Part shown: positions 9,904-20,351 of the stretch, in pieces | Layout: every line of letters starts with the position of its first letter | Numbering within the stretch: position 1 is the stretch's first letter | Assembly: GCF_024586455.1 (NCBI RefSeq) | Contig: NW_026089735.1 | Coordinates: forward strand, 1 to 64,000 | From: Bactrocera neohumeralis | Taxonomy: Eukaryota; Arthropoda; Insecta; Diptera; Tephritidae | DNA length: 64,000 nucleotides | Direction of reading: 5' to 3' | Translations under genes and position numbers: made by a program | The notes under the pieces: model-generated | Databases searched by the model: none | Seen by the model: the letters and a program-made list of their open reading frames with translations, nothing else | What the model was told of the DNA's origin: nothing

Positions 9904-11035
9904 GTGCTATTCAAAAATAATAACACAGATAGCGAGGTTGAATGTGGGAATGAAGAGCCGGTAAACGCGCCTAATTGTGAGGTAAGAGCGGATAATAAAT
10001 TACTTGGTAGAGGTCGACCAACGTATATGCGCACGGGGCAAAGAGGGCGACAACGAAAAGTGTATCGCCAATTAATCGCTAATAACGATACAGAGGAGTT
10101 AACTGATCCAGATGATTTCTACGAATGCAACAAAACACGTTTTATAATTAATGATCCGCAAACTTTGGCGGAGACACTGAAGGGCGAGGACGTGTCTTTA
10201 TGGATAAAGGCGTTTGAAGACTAATTTTTGGCAAAACTTGGTAAATAGTTGAAAAGCCCTTGAATTTCAAAGTAATTAGTAACAAGTTCGTGTTCCGTAC
10301 TAAAGGTGAGCATTTCAACTACCGGGGAAAGATTTTCACGAAGTTATTTACAATTAATAGTGGAACAATTCGGGATGATAGAGTGCAATCCTTCGAAAAC
10401 GCCATTAGAAGGGAATTGTAAACTTACCAAGCCTACGGCAAAAAACAAGGTGATTATGGCGAAACACCCATACCAATGTTTAATCGGCACTTTGATGTAT
10501 TTGGCGGTATCTACGAGACCAGACACAATAATTGCCGAGGATTTTGTCAGTCAATTTAAAAGCATCTAAACTGAAGAGCATTGGAAGTAAGCAAAAAGTA
10601 TTTTACGTTACGTCAAGGGCACAGTACAACAGGGTTTACTGTACAAGAAGACAGATGCAGATTTGTGTGGTGTAATCGATGTTGATTGGGGAGCAAATTC
10701 AACAGACAGACGATCGTATTCAGAGTTTGCATTTATATTTGCTTCTATAAGTTGGGAAGTACTGAAGCAAAGTACTGGTTCGCTTTCCAGTACTGGGTCA
10801 GACAACATCGCCATAAATGGGGCGGCTAAAGAAGAGGTGGTAATTGAGTGTACCAGAGTAAAGTTATGTAACGATAACCATGAGTGCACAAAAGTTAGCA
10901 GCATTTTCGAATTACTTTGGAAGAGGTGATAATTGAGTGGGCCAGCTTAAAATTATGTAACGATAACCAGAGGGTACAAAAGTTATCAGCATCTTCGAAT
11001 TTCTATCCTCGGACGAAACTTATTCATGTACGACA
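9904..11035 (+). pseudogene. Copia linker, RT end and RNase H remnant
   Basis: 9904-10224 encodes the variable linker with a basic GRPTYMRTGQRGRQRK stretch and the start of the RT region (DVSLWIKAFED). The RT palm with its YVDD box is absent. Sequence resumes at about 10320 in the RT tail (QLIVEQFGMIECNPSKTPL, YQCLIGTLMYLAVSTRPD, YVKGTVQQGLLY) and RNase H (DVDWGANSTDRRSYS, ISWEV, INGAAKEEVV). A tandem duplication follows at the end of RNase H. Confidence 0.75.
10831..11008 (+). repeat. 89-bp tandem duplication inside Copia RNase H
   Basis: The unit from GAAGAGGTGGTAATTGAGTG (10831) is repeated from 10920, with about ten differences per copy. The duplication repeats the final RNase H helix codons, so it is a local rearrangement rather than element structure. 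Confidence 0.7.
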
Positions 11036-11221
11036 TTATTTTATTCAAGACTGAGTGCGAGATAAAGCGATTATACTAGAGTATTTGTCAACACAGAAAA
11101 TGCCAGCGGACATATTAACCCTTGGTTACGCAACTGAAGCATAGTAATTGTTCATCAAGTTTGGACCTTATTGATCGCAAACAAGAAGGAGAAGGATAAG
11201 TTTACTAGTTCGAGAGGAGGA

Positions 11222-11388
11222 GTTGTGGATGCGAAGTAGTAAGTGAATATGTGCTTTAAATGACAACTATGTACCTTTTGCAACTCTGTATAACATTCTT
11301 ACACTCTTTTTTGCTTTATCTTTTCATACATTGTAAAACCATGTTTATCAATATTAAATAATGTCAGCCCTTACTTAACCTTAAATCT
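11222..11388 (+). repeat. Copia 3' LTR
   Basis: Starts at TTGTGGATGCG after the polypurine tract and ends near TTACTTAACCTTAA. It is diverged from the 5' copy at roughly one base in six to eight by eye, so the insertion is old. Confidence 0.65.
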
Positions 11389-11535
11389 CCTCCGACCATC
11401 AGTTTTCGATACATTTGCAAAGAGATTCACCGGGCATCTCAAATAATACTGCAGTGGGAATTACCCACACAATAATAGTAAGAACAGTAGCCGACGTATT
11501 AGCAACTATAACTCGCAACTAAATTTCAACTTTAT
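11389..11535. other. Short spacer, nothing recognised
   Basis: Between the Copia 3' LTR and the mariner; no open frame or repeat seen. Confidence 0.4.
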
Positions 11536-11537
11536 TA

Positions 11538-12378
11538 CAAGGTTTTTCCGGAAAGTAATAGAACTGATATTGTTCCTTCGCTACTGTACTTCGGAGCGTG
11601 CGCATACCGACAGGATTCGGTAGTGGGCGTTCCTAGCTAACGAACGAGCGGATGGTCAGTTGTCTCCGAGCACCTGGAGAGTCAGGGCAAATATTTGTGT
11701 TTCTGTGAGGGTTGCAACCGAAAATGCAGCGTTCGTTATAGCAGAAGTACGCAATTGAATTATGTGTGAAACTCGGTAAATCTGCGACAGAGACGTTTGA
11801 TATGATCAAGCAGGCTTACCCAGATATTGCTTTAGCAAGAAATGGAGTGTTTCGGTGGTTGATGAAGACCGTTCTGGGAGACCTGCGACTTCGACAAACA
11901 CCGACAATATGACTCGTGTGCACAAAGTTTTGAACTCAGAATTGCCAGATGTAAAATTTATCAAAATCTGTGGTTCATGACAGCGCGACGGAGCACAAGA
12001 TGTGAGCGAAGATGGTTTCGGCTCACACCACCTTTCTTGTGAACAGTAACCTAATCAAGGCCGGCATCCCAAATCTTCCGCAGCCACCCTACAGCCCATA
12101 TTTGGCCTCCCGGACGTTTTTTGTTTCTTTGCCTGAAAAGGACGATGAAATCCAAGCATCTTAAGACGACAGAGGGGATCCAAGCAGCATGCACCTCGGC
12201 TCTCAAGGCTTTTCCGGAGAATGCCTTCCGTGACGCCTTCAATGGTTGGAAATCACGCTGGCAGCGCTGCATCTACGCAGAAAGAGCCTATTTTGAAGTT
12301 TTTTAGGGAATTGTAGCGATTGTTTCAAGAAATTTTTTTAAATCGATTCAGTACTATTACTTTCCGAACAAACCCTTA
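11538..12378 (+). mobile_element. Mariner element, central deletion
   Basis: Imperfect terminal inverted repeats of about 28 bases (CGGAAAGTAATAGAACTGA on the left; CGGAAAGTAATAGTACTGA when the right is reversed) lie between TA dinucleotides at 11536-11537 and 12379-12380. At 841 bases it is well below the usual 1.3 kb. The middle of the transposase, holding the first two catalytic Asp residues, is missing. Confidence 0.85.
11724..12306 (+). pseudogene. Mariner transposase remnant
   Basis: The N-terminal helix-turn-helix reads CVKLGKSATETFDMIKQAYPD and ARNGVFRWL. The C-terminal third reads LIKAGIPNLPQPPYSPYLAS, where the third catalytic Asp (usual PPYSPDLAP) is Tyr. The last residues (ALKAFPENAFRDAFNGWKSRWQRCI) are well kept in the frame of 12121-12306. 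Frameshifts separate the parts. A cut-and-paste transposase in origin, inactive here. Confidence 0.8.
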
Positions 12379-12497
12379 TAATCGATTGGACTACACATTC
12401 GCCGATAAAAGACCCTGAACGTGTCTCTGAACGTGCCGAAAAAAAATGTCCAATTATACCAACTCACAATGAAAACAGGGAGTACATTGTATCATAG

Positions 12498-13550
12498 GTC
12501 TTTTTTCCAAATAGAACACGACATCTAATGTGCTATAAAAACGAAGAGGAATTGATTGAAAGTGTAAAAATAGTCATCCAAACAGGGAGAACAAAGACAT
12601 TAAAATAATATGAAGAAATTTTTATTCACGGGTGAGTCGTTGGTTGTTTGGCATTTTATCATTATGCAGAGACTTACGCCGGAACAACGTTCACAAATCG
12701 TTCACGTTTATTACGAAATTTCACATTCTGTAAAGAATGTGGTGCGCGTGCTTCGGTCACCTTAGGGTCAACATAATCGCCATCTTGAGACTCAGCATTC
12801 ATTACTGGATAATATTCGACCGAATAGACCACGTCCAGCGCGCAGTGAAGAAAATATAGCAACTCGGATTGACGTATGGAACGATTTGGCGTATTTTACG
12901 TCGAGATCTTAAATTGAAAGCGTGCAAAATATATCTTGTGCAAGAACTGAAGCCGCTTGACCATTTCTAGGGTCGAATCGTTACATACGTGAACCTATCT
13001 CTTGTCACATAAATAGCTGTATTTCGGATTATGACGTCTTTTTTCCAAATAGAACACGACATCTAATGTGCTATAAAAACGAAGAGGAATTGATTGAAAG
13101 TGTAAAAATAGTCATCCAAACAGGGAGAACAAAGACATAAAATAATATGAAGAAATTTTTATTCACGGGTGAGTCGTTGGCTATTTGGCATTTTATCATT
13201 ATGCAGAGACTTACGCCGGAACAACGTTCACAAATCGTTCACGTTAATTACGAAATTTCACATTCTGTAAAGAATATGGTGCGCGCGCTTCGGTCACCTT
13301 AGGGTCAACATAATCGGCATCTTGAGACTCAGCATTCATTACTGGATAATATTCGACCGAATAGACCACGTCCAGCGCGCAGTGAAGAAAATATAGCAAC
13401 TCGGATTGACGTATGGAAAGATCTTAAATTGAAAGCGTGCAAAATATATCTTGTGCAAGAACTGAAGCCGCTTGAACATTTCTAGGGTCGAATCGTTACA
13501 TACGTGAACCTATCTCTTGTCACACAAATAGCTGTATTTCAGATTATGAC
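12498..13550 (+). repeat. 538-bp tandem duplication of a mariner-like transposase remnant
   Basis: Unit 1 is 12498-13035 and unit 2 is 13036-13550. They are nearly identical, but unit 2 lacks about 23 bases around 13420 (the GATTTGGCGTATTTTACGTC part). Each unit contains a decayed transposase N-terminus. The high similarity over half a kilobase suggests a recent duplication of an old relic. Confidence 0.9.
12664..13014 (+). pseudogene. Mariner-like transposase N-terminal remnant, in both duplicate units
   Basis: From the ATG at 12664: MQRLTPEQRSQIVHVYYE, SVKNVVRVLRSP, then LLDNIRPNRPRPARSEENIA after a shift, and later fragments like CARTEAA. This is the helix-turn-helix half of a Tc1/mariner-superfamily transposase. 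Its C-terminal half resembles the sequences at 26973-27180 and 62018-62536 in this window. The second copy starts at 13201. Stop codons and shifts throughout. Confidence 0.65.
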
Positions 13551-14179
13551 ATACGTGCTCGTAACGCCTATTTCGTAATCTGGCATGATGACATACATGA
13601 ACGAGTATATAAACGTATTCCTTCGTTCGAAATGTCATTCGAATGAAAACTACCGACCCTTTCATAGAAATTTATGAAAATGTGAGTAATTTTTTTTTAT
13701 AATTTTTAGGAATAAATTAATTAAAGACGAATTTTAATAGCTGAACCCTAAACAAAAATATGCCATTGCATAGTTCATTTCAACTCACCGACCATTGGCA
13801 AAAAATAACCTGCCGAATAATGCGCAAAAATGAGATGCAGCAAATAAACTATGAAAGAAGCTGGAAAACAATTTAATGCTGTGGAGCCACTGTTAAAGAT
13901 GCAAAGTTGAGTATAAATTATGTGCATAATTGTTTTTTATTGTTCATGTTCAAAGATCTCTTTATTTAGACGAAATCTTTTTAAAAATCTACAAAGAAAA
14001 TTTTCTTAATGAGGTTTAATAACCTCTATTTTTACATACCTACGCTGTATTCGAAAGTGTCAAAACATTGCTATGATCTCTTAGCTATCACCGCACTATT
14101 TCTTCATCCCCATCACTTTCACTAGAGCTCAAATAAAAACAAAGTCAGATCCATTTTGATATTTAATTAGCTTTTGCTA
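13551..14179. other. Mostly unassigned AT-rich DNA
   Basis: A GTGAGT...TTTTTAG stretch at about 13682-13710 looks like a very short intron, but the surrounding frames close within 20 codons, so I do not call a gene. Nothing else recognised. Confidence 0.35.
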
Positions 14180-15265
14180 GTTTATTGAAATGTGCAACAG
14201 CTTTATAAGTTCTATAACTATTGTACCAAAAGACTACGCACCACTTACTTTCACCGATAAGGAGATTCAGAATGTCATTGGCCCTGATGGCATCAACATT
14301 CTTATGCTAAAGCATCTAGACTCTACCGGAGTAAGCTACCTCACCAAGATCCTCAACCTGCCCCTGACCACTCTTCAGATAGTGTCATAAACGCCCATAA
14401 AGTTAGTGGCCTTAACCAGAAACCACCCTGTGAGAGAACGATCTTCGTAGCGTTGAAATGGTCAAAAACCTTTGAAACAGTCAGTCTCACAACGCTACTG
14501 CAGGATATTGAAAAAACTACGCTCCCTCCAGGACTGAAGGGGTGGACCACGAACTACCTGCGCGGTCGTCAATCATCTGTACTATTTCGAAGAAAACATT
14601 CAAAACTGAGAAGAATTAAACATGGGGTTCCGAAGTGTGGTGTTCTCTCCCCGCTATTGATTAACTTCTATATCACGAAACTCCCACAGCCACCTGACTG
14701 TCAATAATCCTAAGATTTTAGGTTTAATTTTTGATAGTATATGCTCCTTCATTTCTTATACGACCAGGATTCTCGCCAAAGTACAGAGCCGCAAAAAAAT
14801 CCTCAAGTCGTTACCCGACAGCACCTTGGAAAAGGATAAAGAAACGTTCTTGGCAGCAAGGCGACAAGACTTCAGACGCAACAAACTTCAGGCAAGCACT
14901 GACCGCCATTTACAGTGGAGCAATCAACACCTTCACTAACTCTACTCCAGTGACTGGCGTTCTCAGAGTCAAACCACCCAACCCATTGCAAAGAAAGAGC
15001 TCCAGTTGACGCGCGAATTTAGTGTGACCCTTACCCAGCTTCGTTCTGGACCCTGTGGCAGGTTAAGCTCCTACCTGTTCAGAATAGACCCTTATATAGC
15101 CAATAAATGTCCTGCAATGAGTCTCCGCATGACTCTGGGCACCTCTTTGCATGCCCCATCAAACGCACTCATCAAGACACCCCTCTCCGTTTGGTCCGAC
15201 GCCGTCGAAACAGTTTTCGCTAGATAACGTCGACGACAACTTAGCTTATCCTTATCATTCTAACG
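14180..15265 (+). mobile_element. Jockey-like LINE remnant
   Basis: Same family as the longer minus-strand copy at 31470-33762. RT pieces: APLTFTDKEIQNVIGPDGIN (14234-14300), LTKILNLPLTTLQI, then after a deletion KPPCERTIFVALKW-like text, TLLQDIEKTTLPPGLKGW and RRIKHGVPKCGVLSPLL. The 3' half reads LTQLRSGPCGRLSSYLFRID, DPYIANKCPA and TPLSVWSDAVETVFAR, ending at 15228. The 5' end, endonuclease and YADD-containing palm are missing. Multiple frames, no function. Confidence 0.75.
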
Positions 15266-15269
15266 GAGG

Positions 15270-15335
15270 CTCGATTCCGATTTGGCGGTCGGGGAAAAAA
15301 CACGAATTTCGGTATATATGCCGAAATATTATTAA
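15270..15335 (+). repeat. Diverged foldback-family outer end
   Basis: TCGATTCCGATTTGGCGG followed by GGGGAAAAAACACGAATTTC matches, with changes, the outer end of the foldback arms at 23489, 25764 and 36401. The rest of the arm appears at 16503-16786, so the DNA between is probably later insertion. Confidence 0.5.
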
Positions 15336-15452
15336 AATATAGGCAACGTTATGGGTAACATATGCTTTACAAATGTCATCCAAAAAAATATCTTTGAAAT
15401 ATTTAAATTATAGCAGACAATACATAAATTTGCAAGGAAAGTTATATCGAAA

Positions 15453-15563
15453 ATGGATGAAAACAACAAAAGAACCTTGAATTTTACCGCTAACGAGACG
15501 AAGCACCTATTGGAACTGGTGGAAAACCCAATCCGATTCCATATTTTTTACCACAAAAAATAA
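15453..15563 (+). pseudogene. Myb/SANT (zeste-like) N-terminal fragment, Harbinger-associated
   Basis: ATG at 15453 gives 36 residues beginning MDENNKRTLNFTANETKHLL and then ELVE. This resembles the first helix of the Myb/SANT-like DNA-binding domain encoded beside transposase in PIF/Harbinger elements. It is cut after VEN by unrelated sequence. The end of the segment (GTGAAACCGGGC at 15728-15739) is like a Harbinger terminus, and the DNA between holds repeated CTTAAGC/ACTTAGG words. A truncated Harbinger remnant is the likely source; no second terminus is found. Confidence 0.45.
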
Positions 15564-15762
15564 TATCTTATTTGTTATTATTCTTCTTTTGACAAATAAC
15601 TGAAAATTCAAAACAAATATCAGCTGTTACTTAAACACTGCTTAAGTCTCCCATTCTCAGTACTTAAGCATAACTTAAGCATGAACTATTTTCCTGTATT
15701 ATCTTAGGCACAACTTAGGTACAAACTGTGAAACCGGGCAATAGTAGTTCTCAATGTTTCAC

Positions 15763-16502
15763 TTAAGGGGGTATTATCATGTAATCACTTCGAAAAATCG
15801 ATTTTTTTTTATTTTGAGAGTAAAATCTATTGAAAACATGCTGTGAAAAATTCAGACCGAAATTCATAGTATTTGATAAGTTACAGCTCATAATCGCCGA
15901 CGTGTCGTAAGTGACTGTCTACCAGGCGCCATGACAAGTCTGCAGCTGCTACGTTTCTAAACGCATTTTTCTCTAATCATAATTTTCTGAAACTGTCATG
16001 GTTCTAAAAAAAGTATTCAACTGATTGCTTTAAAATTTACATATGTTCTTCTACTCATTTATAGTTATCGTCCCTACCAGAACTGTTTATTTTCGAAAAT
16101 ATTTTCACATTTTTTTAAACGATTTTTAACGAATAAAAACAAGATTTTCGTGACTTTTTTTTTTGAATTTCGACATTTTTTTAATGATATTGATTAAATT
16201 TGGTAGGGACGATAGCCGCAGAAATACTGAATAATAATCCATTCGATTTTTTTTATTTCAGACAACATGAACAGCCGCTATCACCATGACCAGCGAACTA
16301 CTTTTTTTTGTTGGAGACTACTTTGATTTAAAAAAAACTATTAAAAATGTAAAAATCGAAAACAAAATTTTTTTTTTGTACATTTCAAAATACAAATAAA
16401 AATATATTAAAAAATTAAAATGATTGAATTTTGTTTTCGCGTAAAAAAAATTTTCCTAAAAAGTGGTAAAATGTATACGTTCACAAGAGAATACCACCTT
16501 AA
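15763..16502. mobile_element. TTAA-flanked MITE, about 740 bp
   Basis: Left end TTAAGGGGGTATTATCATG (15763) and reversed right end TTAAGGTGGTATTCTCTTG (16502) are imperfect inverted repeats bounded by TTAA, the target of piggyBac and Kolobok elements. The inside is AT-rich with long A and T runs and has no coding frame. Related termini occur at 7912 and 38826. Superfamily not fixed from sequence alone. Confidence 0.65.
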
Positions 16503-16786
16503 CTTTTTCACATTTTTTACTTTTTATACTTAAATATACACTCTAAACATTAAAATAAGTTGACATTTCGCTTTTATTTTATTTTTTATTTAAATTTATT
16601 TATTTAAAAATCACTTAGCACACTCATCGTTGAAAAGGTTAGCTTGATTGCAATTATAAGGAAAACGAGCGTTGCCACATCTTAACAACTAACTAAAAAT
16701 ATTTTTCAACGAAAGCGTTTTCTTTGTTTGTATTTTCGCGTGATTCTTTTTTCTTTATTAACTATGCATACTTATACATATGTATA
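16503..16786 (+). repeat. Foldback-family arm fragment (X arm)
   Basis: Matches the arm at 23600-23830 and the reverse complement of 25320-25560 and 36000-36240: the CACTTA/ATCGTTGAAAAGGTTAG, GAGGAAAACGAGC/TTGCCACATCTTAA and TCGCGTGATTCTTTTTTC blocks come in the same order. It is interrupted on the right by the gypsy-like element. Confidence 0.75.
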
Positions 16787-17242
16787 AATTATATTTTCGT
16801 GTTTTCACTCGGATTTTATTATTTCATTAACATTTATAATTATAGCAATTTCTGTGAGTACAACTTTTATTATTAAATTTTATGAGGATTCAACTGCTCT
16901 TGCTAATGGCCACTTTTATAATGATCGATCCAATGATTTTGCATTTGCTCGTAACCTTCTGACACTGTCATGATCCAACAACTAGCGTCAGTATTTTTCC
17001 ACATTATTAGTACCGTTATGCATTTAATGTGCTGGAATTCCAGGAATGTGAACGTCATCATCACTTTTACTTTGTGGTTGATGCAAGGTTGCTTCGTTTG
17101 ACAGCAAAGCGTCAAAATTCTTACGTTATTCCAGGAATAAGAAAATGGAGACCAAAATAGATCAGTCAAAACCGATTTCCAACATAACCCAGCATACGAA
17201 AATGGCTAGCAAAATCAATCATCCAAAGATGATACCTTAACT
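16787..17242 (-). repeat. Gypsy-like 3' LTR
   Basis: Near-identical to 23030-23474. Minus-strand start AGTTAAGG at 17242, preceded by the purine tract AACAACGGGGGT; ends at AATATAATT by 16787. Confidence 0.9.
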
Positions 17243-17595
17243 ACCCCCGTTGTTAAAATCGAACGTCCTCGGATCGAAGCAAAGTCTATCTGAACCAGGC
17301 TGTTTTCGATGTTGGTATGTGCCTGTTGATTTTCGAATCTTTACGCAGTCACTAACATTCAATTTGCGGGAGCAATGACTTATCTTAAATTAATTACAAT
17401 ATATCTTATAAAATTATACAGTGGGTATTTAAATTTAAATAGTCACTCTTCTTCTTAGAACGTAAAGTTATTAAATTAACAATTTTTTAAAAATTAATCC
17501 TTCAAAACATGAAAAAAGTGGTTGGTTTTGTTTACTTTTTTAAGTTCGGTTTGTCAACGTGTTTCTCTTGTCTTCTTTTTACTAACTAATATGTT

Positions 17596-18040
17596 TTATC
17601 TAAGATTGCTCTTATGTATTCTTTTGCTATCTATTAAAACTGTTGTATCAATATCTTTCTCGATAATTTTCTGTAAAAAAACTTTATCCAATTTGTTGCC
17701 AAGTCTCTTGTTGCGCTTTAAGAAGACATTTTCACCGGGATGATATGTTTTCATATTTTTAATTTGGTTACACCTTTTTAAAGTATCTTCCTGAGCTGCA
17801 ACCAAAGACCTCCTAAGACTTACTAAACCTTCATCTGAGTTCTCGTGAAACGCATCAATTGGCTTAGCATTAATCACGGAATGAATACCGCAATTGTACT
17901 TATGCGTTGCTAGTAATACTAATTCGATAATGTCATCAATGTGGTGCTGCTGCTTAATACATCGGATAATTTCAAGTAGTGTGGAATGAAACCTTTTCAC
18001 CTGACCATTGCTTCTATGTACTGTGGAGAGTTGGTATAAA
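17596..18040 (-). pseudogene. Gypsy-like integrase C-terminal part
   Basis: HRSNGQVKRFHSTLLEI, which carries the catalytic Glu region, then LVLLATHKYNCGIHS, NAKPIDAFHEN and the C-terminal HPGENVFLKRNKR to a stop at 17596. This is the catalytic-core end and the GPY-like C-terminal domain of integrase. It belongs with 18810-19386, from which it is separated by the inserted mariner. Confidence 0.8.
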
Positions 18041-18083
18041 AAATTGACTAATGGAAAAATTGTCTCTAAGCAGTGTTGTACTA

Positions 18084-18800
18084 CGAGGGCTGCTATATAT
18101 ATTCTGGCCTAGGGCAACACTAAGTGTTGCCAGGTGCAATCTGACATTTCCATTGGAAAGTTTGACATTTTTTAGCATAACATCACTCAGAACGTTTTGT
18201 CATTTAATCGTGAATTGTTTTATTTACAGGGAATTCAAAAAATCATCTCTGCCAAAAAATGGAATTAACTCGTGAACATTTTCGTGCGATAATTTTTCAC
18301 AACTTTCGACGTGGATTATCACGACAAGAGTGCATCGATGAACTCAAATCTTTGTATGGCTATGAAGCACCATCCTACAGCACTGTGAAAAATTGGTACA
18401 ACGAATTCAATCGTGGCCGACGCTCACTCAAAGACGAGTTCCGTGAAGGTCGTCCAAAAACAGCCGTTGTGCCAGAAAATATCGATGCCGTACGTGAACT
18501 GATAATGCAAGACCGTCATGTAACATACCTTTAGATAGAGGCATGCCTATGCAATACTCCCACCAGCATACATCCGATATTGCATGAACACCTGGCCGTA
18601 AAAAAACTTTGTTCTCGTTGGATCCCGCACAATTTGTCAAACGCTCAAAAAAAAGCTCGTGTGGATTGGTGTAAAGAAATGCTGAAAAAATACGATCGCG
18701 GTGCTTCAAAAGACGTTTATAAGATCGTCACAGGTGACGAATCATGGATCTATACGTATGAGCCCGAAACAAAACAGCAATCGACAAAAAAAAATAAAAA
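18084..18800 (+). mobile_element. Mariner fragment inserted in gypsy-like integrase
   Basis: Starts CGAGGGCTGCTATATATATT just after a TA at 18082-18083, typical of a mariner left end. A short leader precedes transposase starting at ATG 18259. There is no recognisable right terminus: the coding frame runs into A-rich sequence at about 18790-18805 where gypsy integrase resumes. The insertion therefore lost its 3' third. Confidence 0.75.
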
Positions 18801-18804
18801 ATAA
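18259..18804 (+). pseudogene. Mariner transposase, N-terminal two-thirds
   Basis: MELTREHFRAIIFHNFRRGL, then the second helix-turn-helix (TVKNWYNEFNRGRRSLKDE), GRPKTAVVPENIDAVRELI, a stop at 18532 and a shift. It continues in the frame of 18580: SRWIPHNLSNAQKKARVDW and VTGDESWIYTYEPETKQQ. The last block carries the first catalytic Asp. The second and third Asp are missing with the lost 3' end. Family: mariner, DD34D type by the N-terminal motifs. Confidence 0.85.
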
Positions 18805-18809
18805 AAACC

Positions 18810-19386
18810 ATTTTCGTTGATAAATATGCCTATTGACATTATTAGGCCAGAAATATATATAGCAACCTTAGCGTTTGATTTCAGGGATTTTTCATTGTCG
18901 GAAACGATAGTTTTAGTATTTTGGAATACCAGCAAGATTTCTAAAAGTGCATATCTGATATCGGTCATGGTTCTGGACGCAATAGGTTTCACGATAGCAA
19001 ATGTAGTTAATTTGTCTACACAGGTCAGGAATAAATTTAATAAATGTTTGGAAATTATAAATACATCAATGTGAAGGATTTCTCCTGGTTTGTTAGGAAT
19101 TGGGCTTTGACCTATCAATGCATGGTGGTTTACGTTGGTACTTATTTTATAAACATATTTTGCAGTTTGTAATTATTGTTTTAAGTAATTTTTTCATATT
19201 TGGAAAATAGTACTCCGGCGAAATTTGCTGAAAGTTTTCATGTAACCCTCGATGGGCTCGATTGTGCTCGGTTATAATTGTTTCCAGTTGGTCATCCTTA
19301 TTGATTAAGTCAATGACGAAGAGCTCAGTATGAATAAACTTAACGCCAGGATAAGCTGATAATATACAGTTTTGAATTTCACCCAA
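18810..19386 (-). pseudogene. Gypsy-like integrase N-terminal and core part
   Basis: The zinc-binding HHCC domain is readable in 19386-19147 (TEHNRAHRGLHENF ... TNCKICL). 19118-18810 gives the core start (PNKPGEILHIDVFII with the first catalytic Asp, LTTFAIVKPIASR, KTIVSDNEKS with the second). A stop or shift at about 19140 divides them. The mariner insertion cuts the core before the third catalytic residue. Confidence 0.8.
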
Positions 19387-19439
19387 TGTGGGAAGAGTGC
19401 AGTGTATTACATTGGTAACGTCAGGGTTAATAGCAAATT

Positions 19440-20338
19440 TTAAACACTTAATGAATTGTGTGTGATAGAATGTCTAATAATTTTTTGGAAAATAATCTTT
19501 ATATTTCTACTGCATGAGCCTGATTTGGAGCCATGATTTACGGAGTTTCTAACTGTCTTTATTACGTTACTTGCTGATATCTGACTATGTATACTTTCGG
19601 ACGAGATGATCTCATTTAAGTTGTGAGAAAACTGTCTTGATAGTGCATCCGCTACTTTATTATCTCTTCCGGGCTTATAATAAAACTTAGGTGAAAATTC
19701 TTCAATAAATGCGCGCCACCTTTTCATTTTGTTGTTTGGGTTTTTTCTGACATCGCAAATATTAGTGGTTGATGGTCAGTAAAAATTTTGATATCTTGTA
19801 TTCATGTACATAAGTAATGGCGAAGTGTTTTCAACGCCCACACTATAGCAAGTAATTCACGTTCATTTGCAGCGTAGTTTTCTTCACTCTTCGAAAGTGT
19901 TCGCGATGTCATAGTTATTGGACAACTTTTTTGTGACAAATCCGCACCCAGTGCTTTCGACGAAGCATCGGTTGTAAGCTCAAATGATTGGTTATAGTCG
20001 GGATATTGAAGTAAAACGTCCTCAGAAGCTAAAATATGCTTAATTTTTTCGAATGCACGTAATACTTCGTCGTCGAGATTGATTTTGATCTGTTTCGAAG
20101 TTTTTGTACCAAACTGTCCGTATCCGGACAACCCGAGAAATGAACGCAAGGCACGCAGCGTTCTTGGGGATTCATAACTGACGATATCATTGGCCTTATC
20201 TGTGCAAGTTCTTATGCCTTTTTCATACACAAGAAAACAAGAAAACTGTACTTCCGTTTTGAAAAATTTTGACTTTTCTGGGGACACGCGCATTCCAGCA
20301 TTTGCAAGCGTTTGCAGAATATAATCGATATGCTTCAA
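19440..20338 (-). pseudogene. Gypsy-like RT thumb and RNase H
   Basis: 20338-19802: MKHIDYILQTLANAGMRVS, LRALRSFLGLSGY, then RNase H (FELTTDASSKALGADLSQ, LSKSEENYAANERELLAIVW). 19727-19440 carries the end (MKRWRAFIEEFSPKFYY, KVADALSRQF). A frame break near 19740-19800 removes the YTDHQ block from the main frame. It removes RNA template during reverse transcription in intact relatives. Confidence 0.85.
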
Positions 20339-20351
20339 ATGCGATTCTTCA

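Larger units (their letters stand above)
8225..11388 (+). mobile_element. Ty1/Copia element with two LTRs, internally deleted
   Basis: The two ends share an LTR of about 170 bases (8225-8400 and 11222-11388), with GTGAATAT..CTTTAAATGACAACTA and CTTTTTATACATTGTAAA-like blocks in the same order. A purine-rich tract (CGAGAGGAGGAG) precedes the 3' LTR. Domain order inside is Gag, protease, integrase, RT and RNase H, which defines Copia rather than Ty3. At about 3.2 kb it is well short of a full 5-kb element. The RT core is missing around 10225-10310. Confidence 0.8.

Noticed and set aside
13620..13725. Two-exon small gene with a 28-base intron
   Set aside because: The intron would be too short for fly splicing and the frames close within 20 codons.
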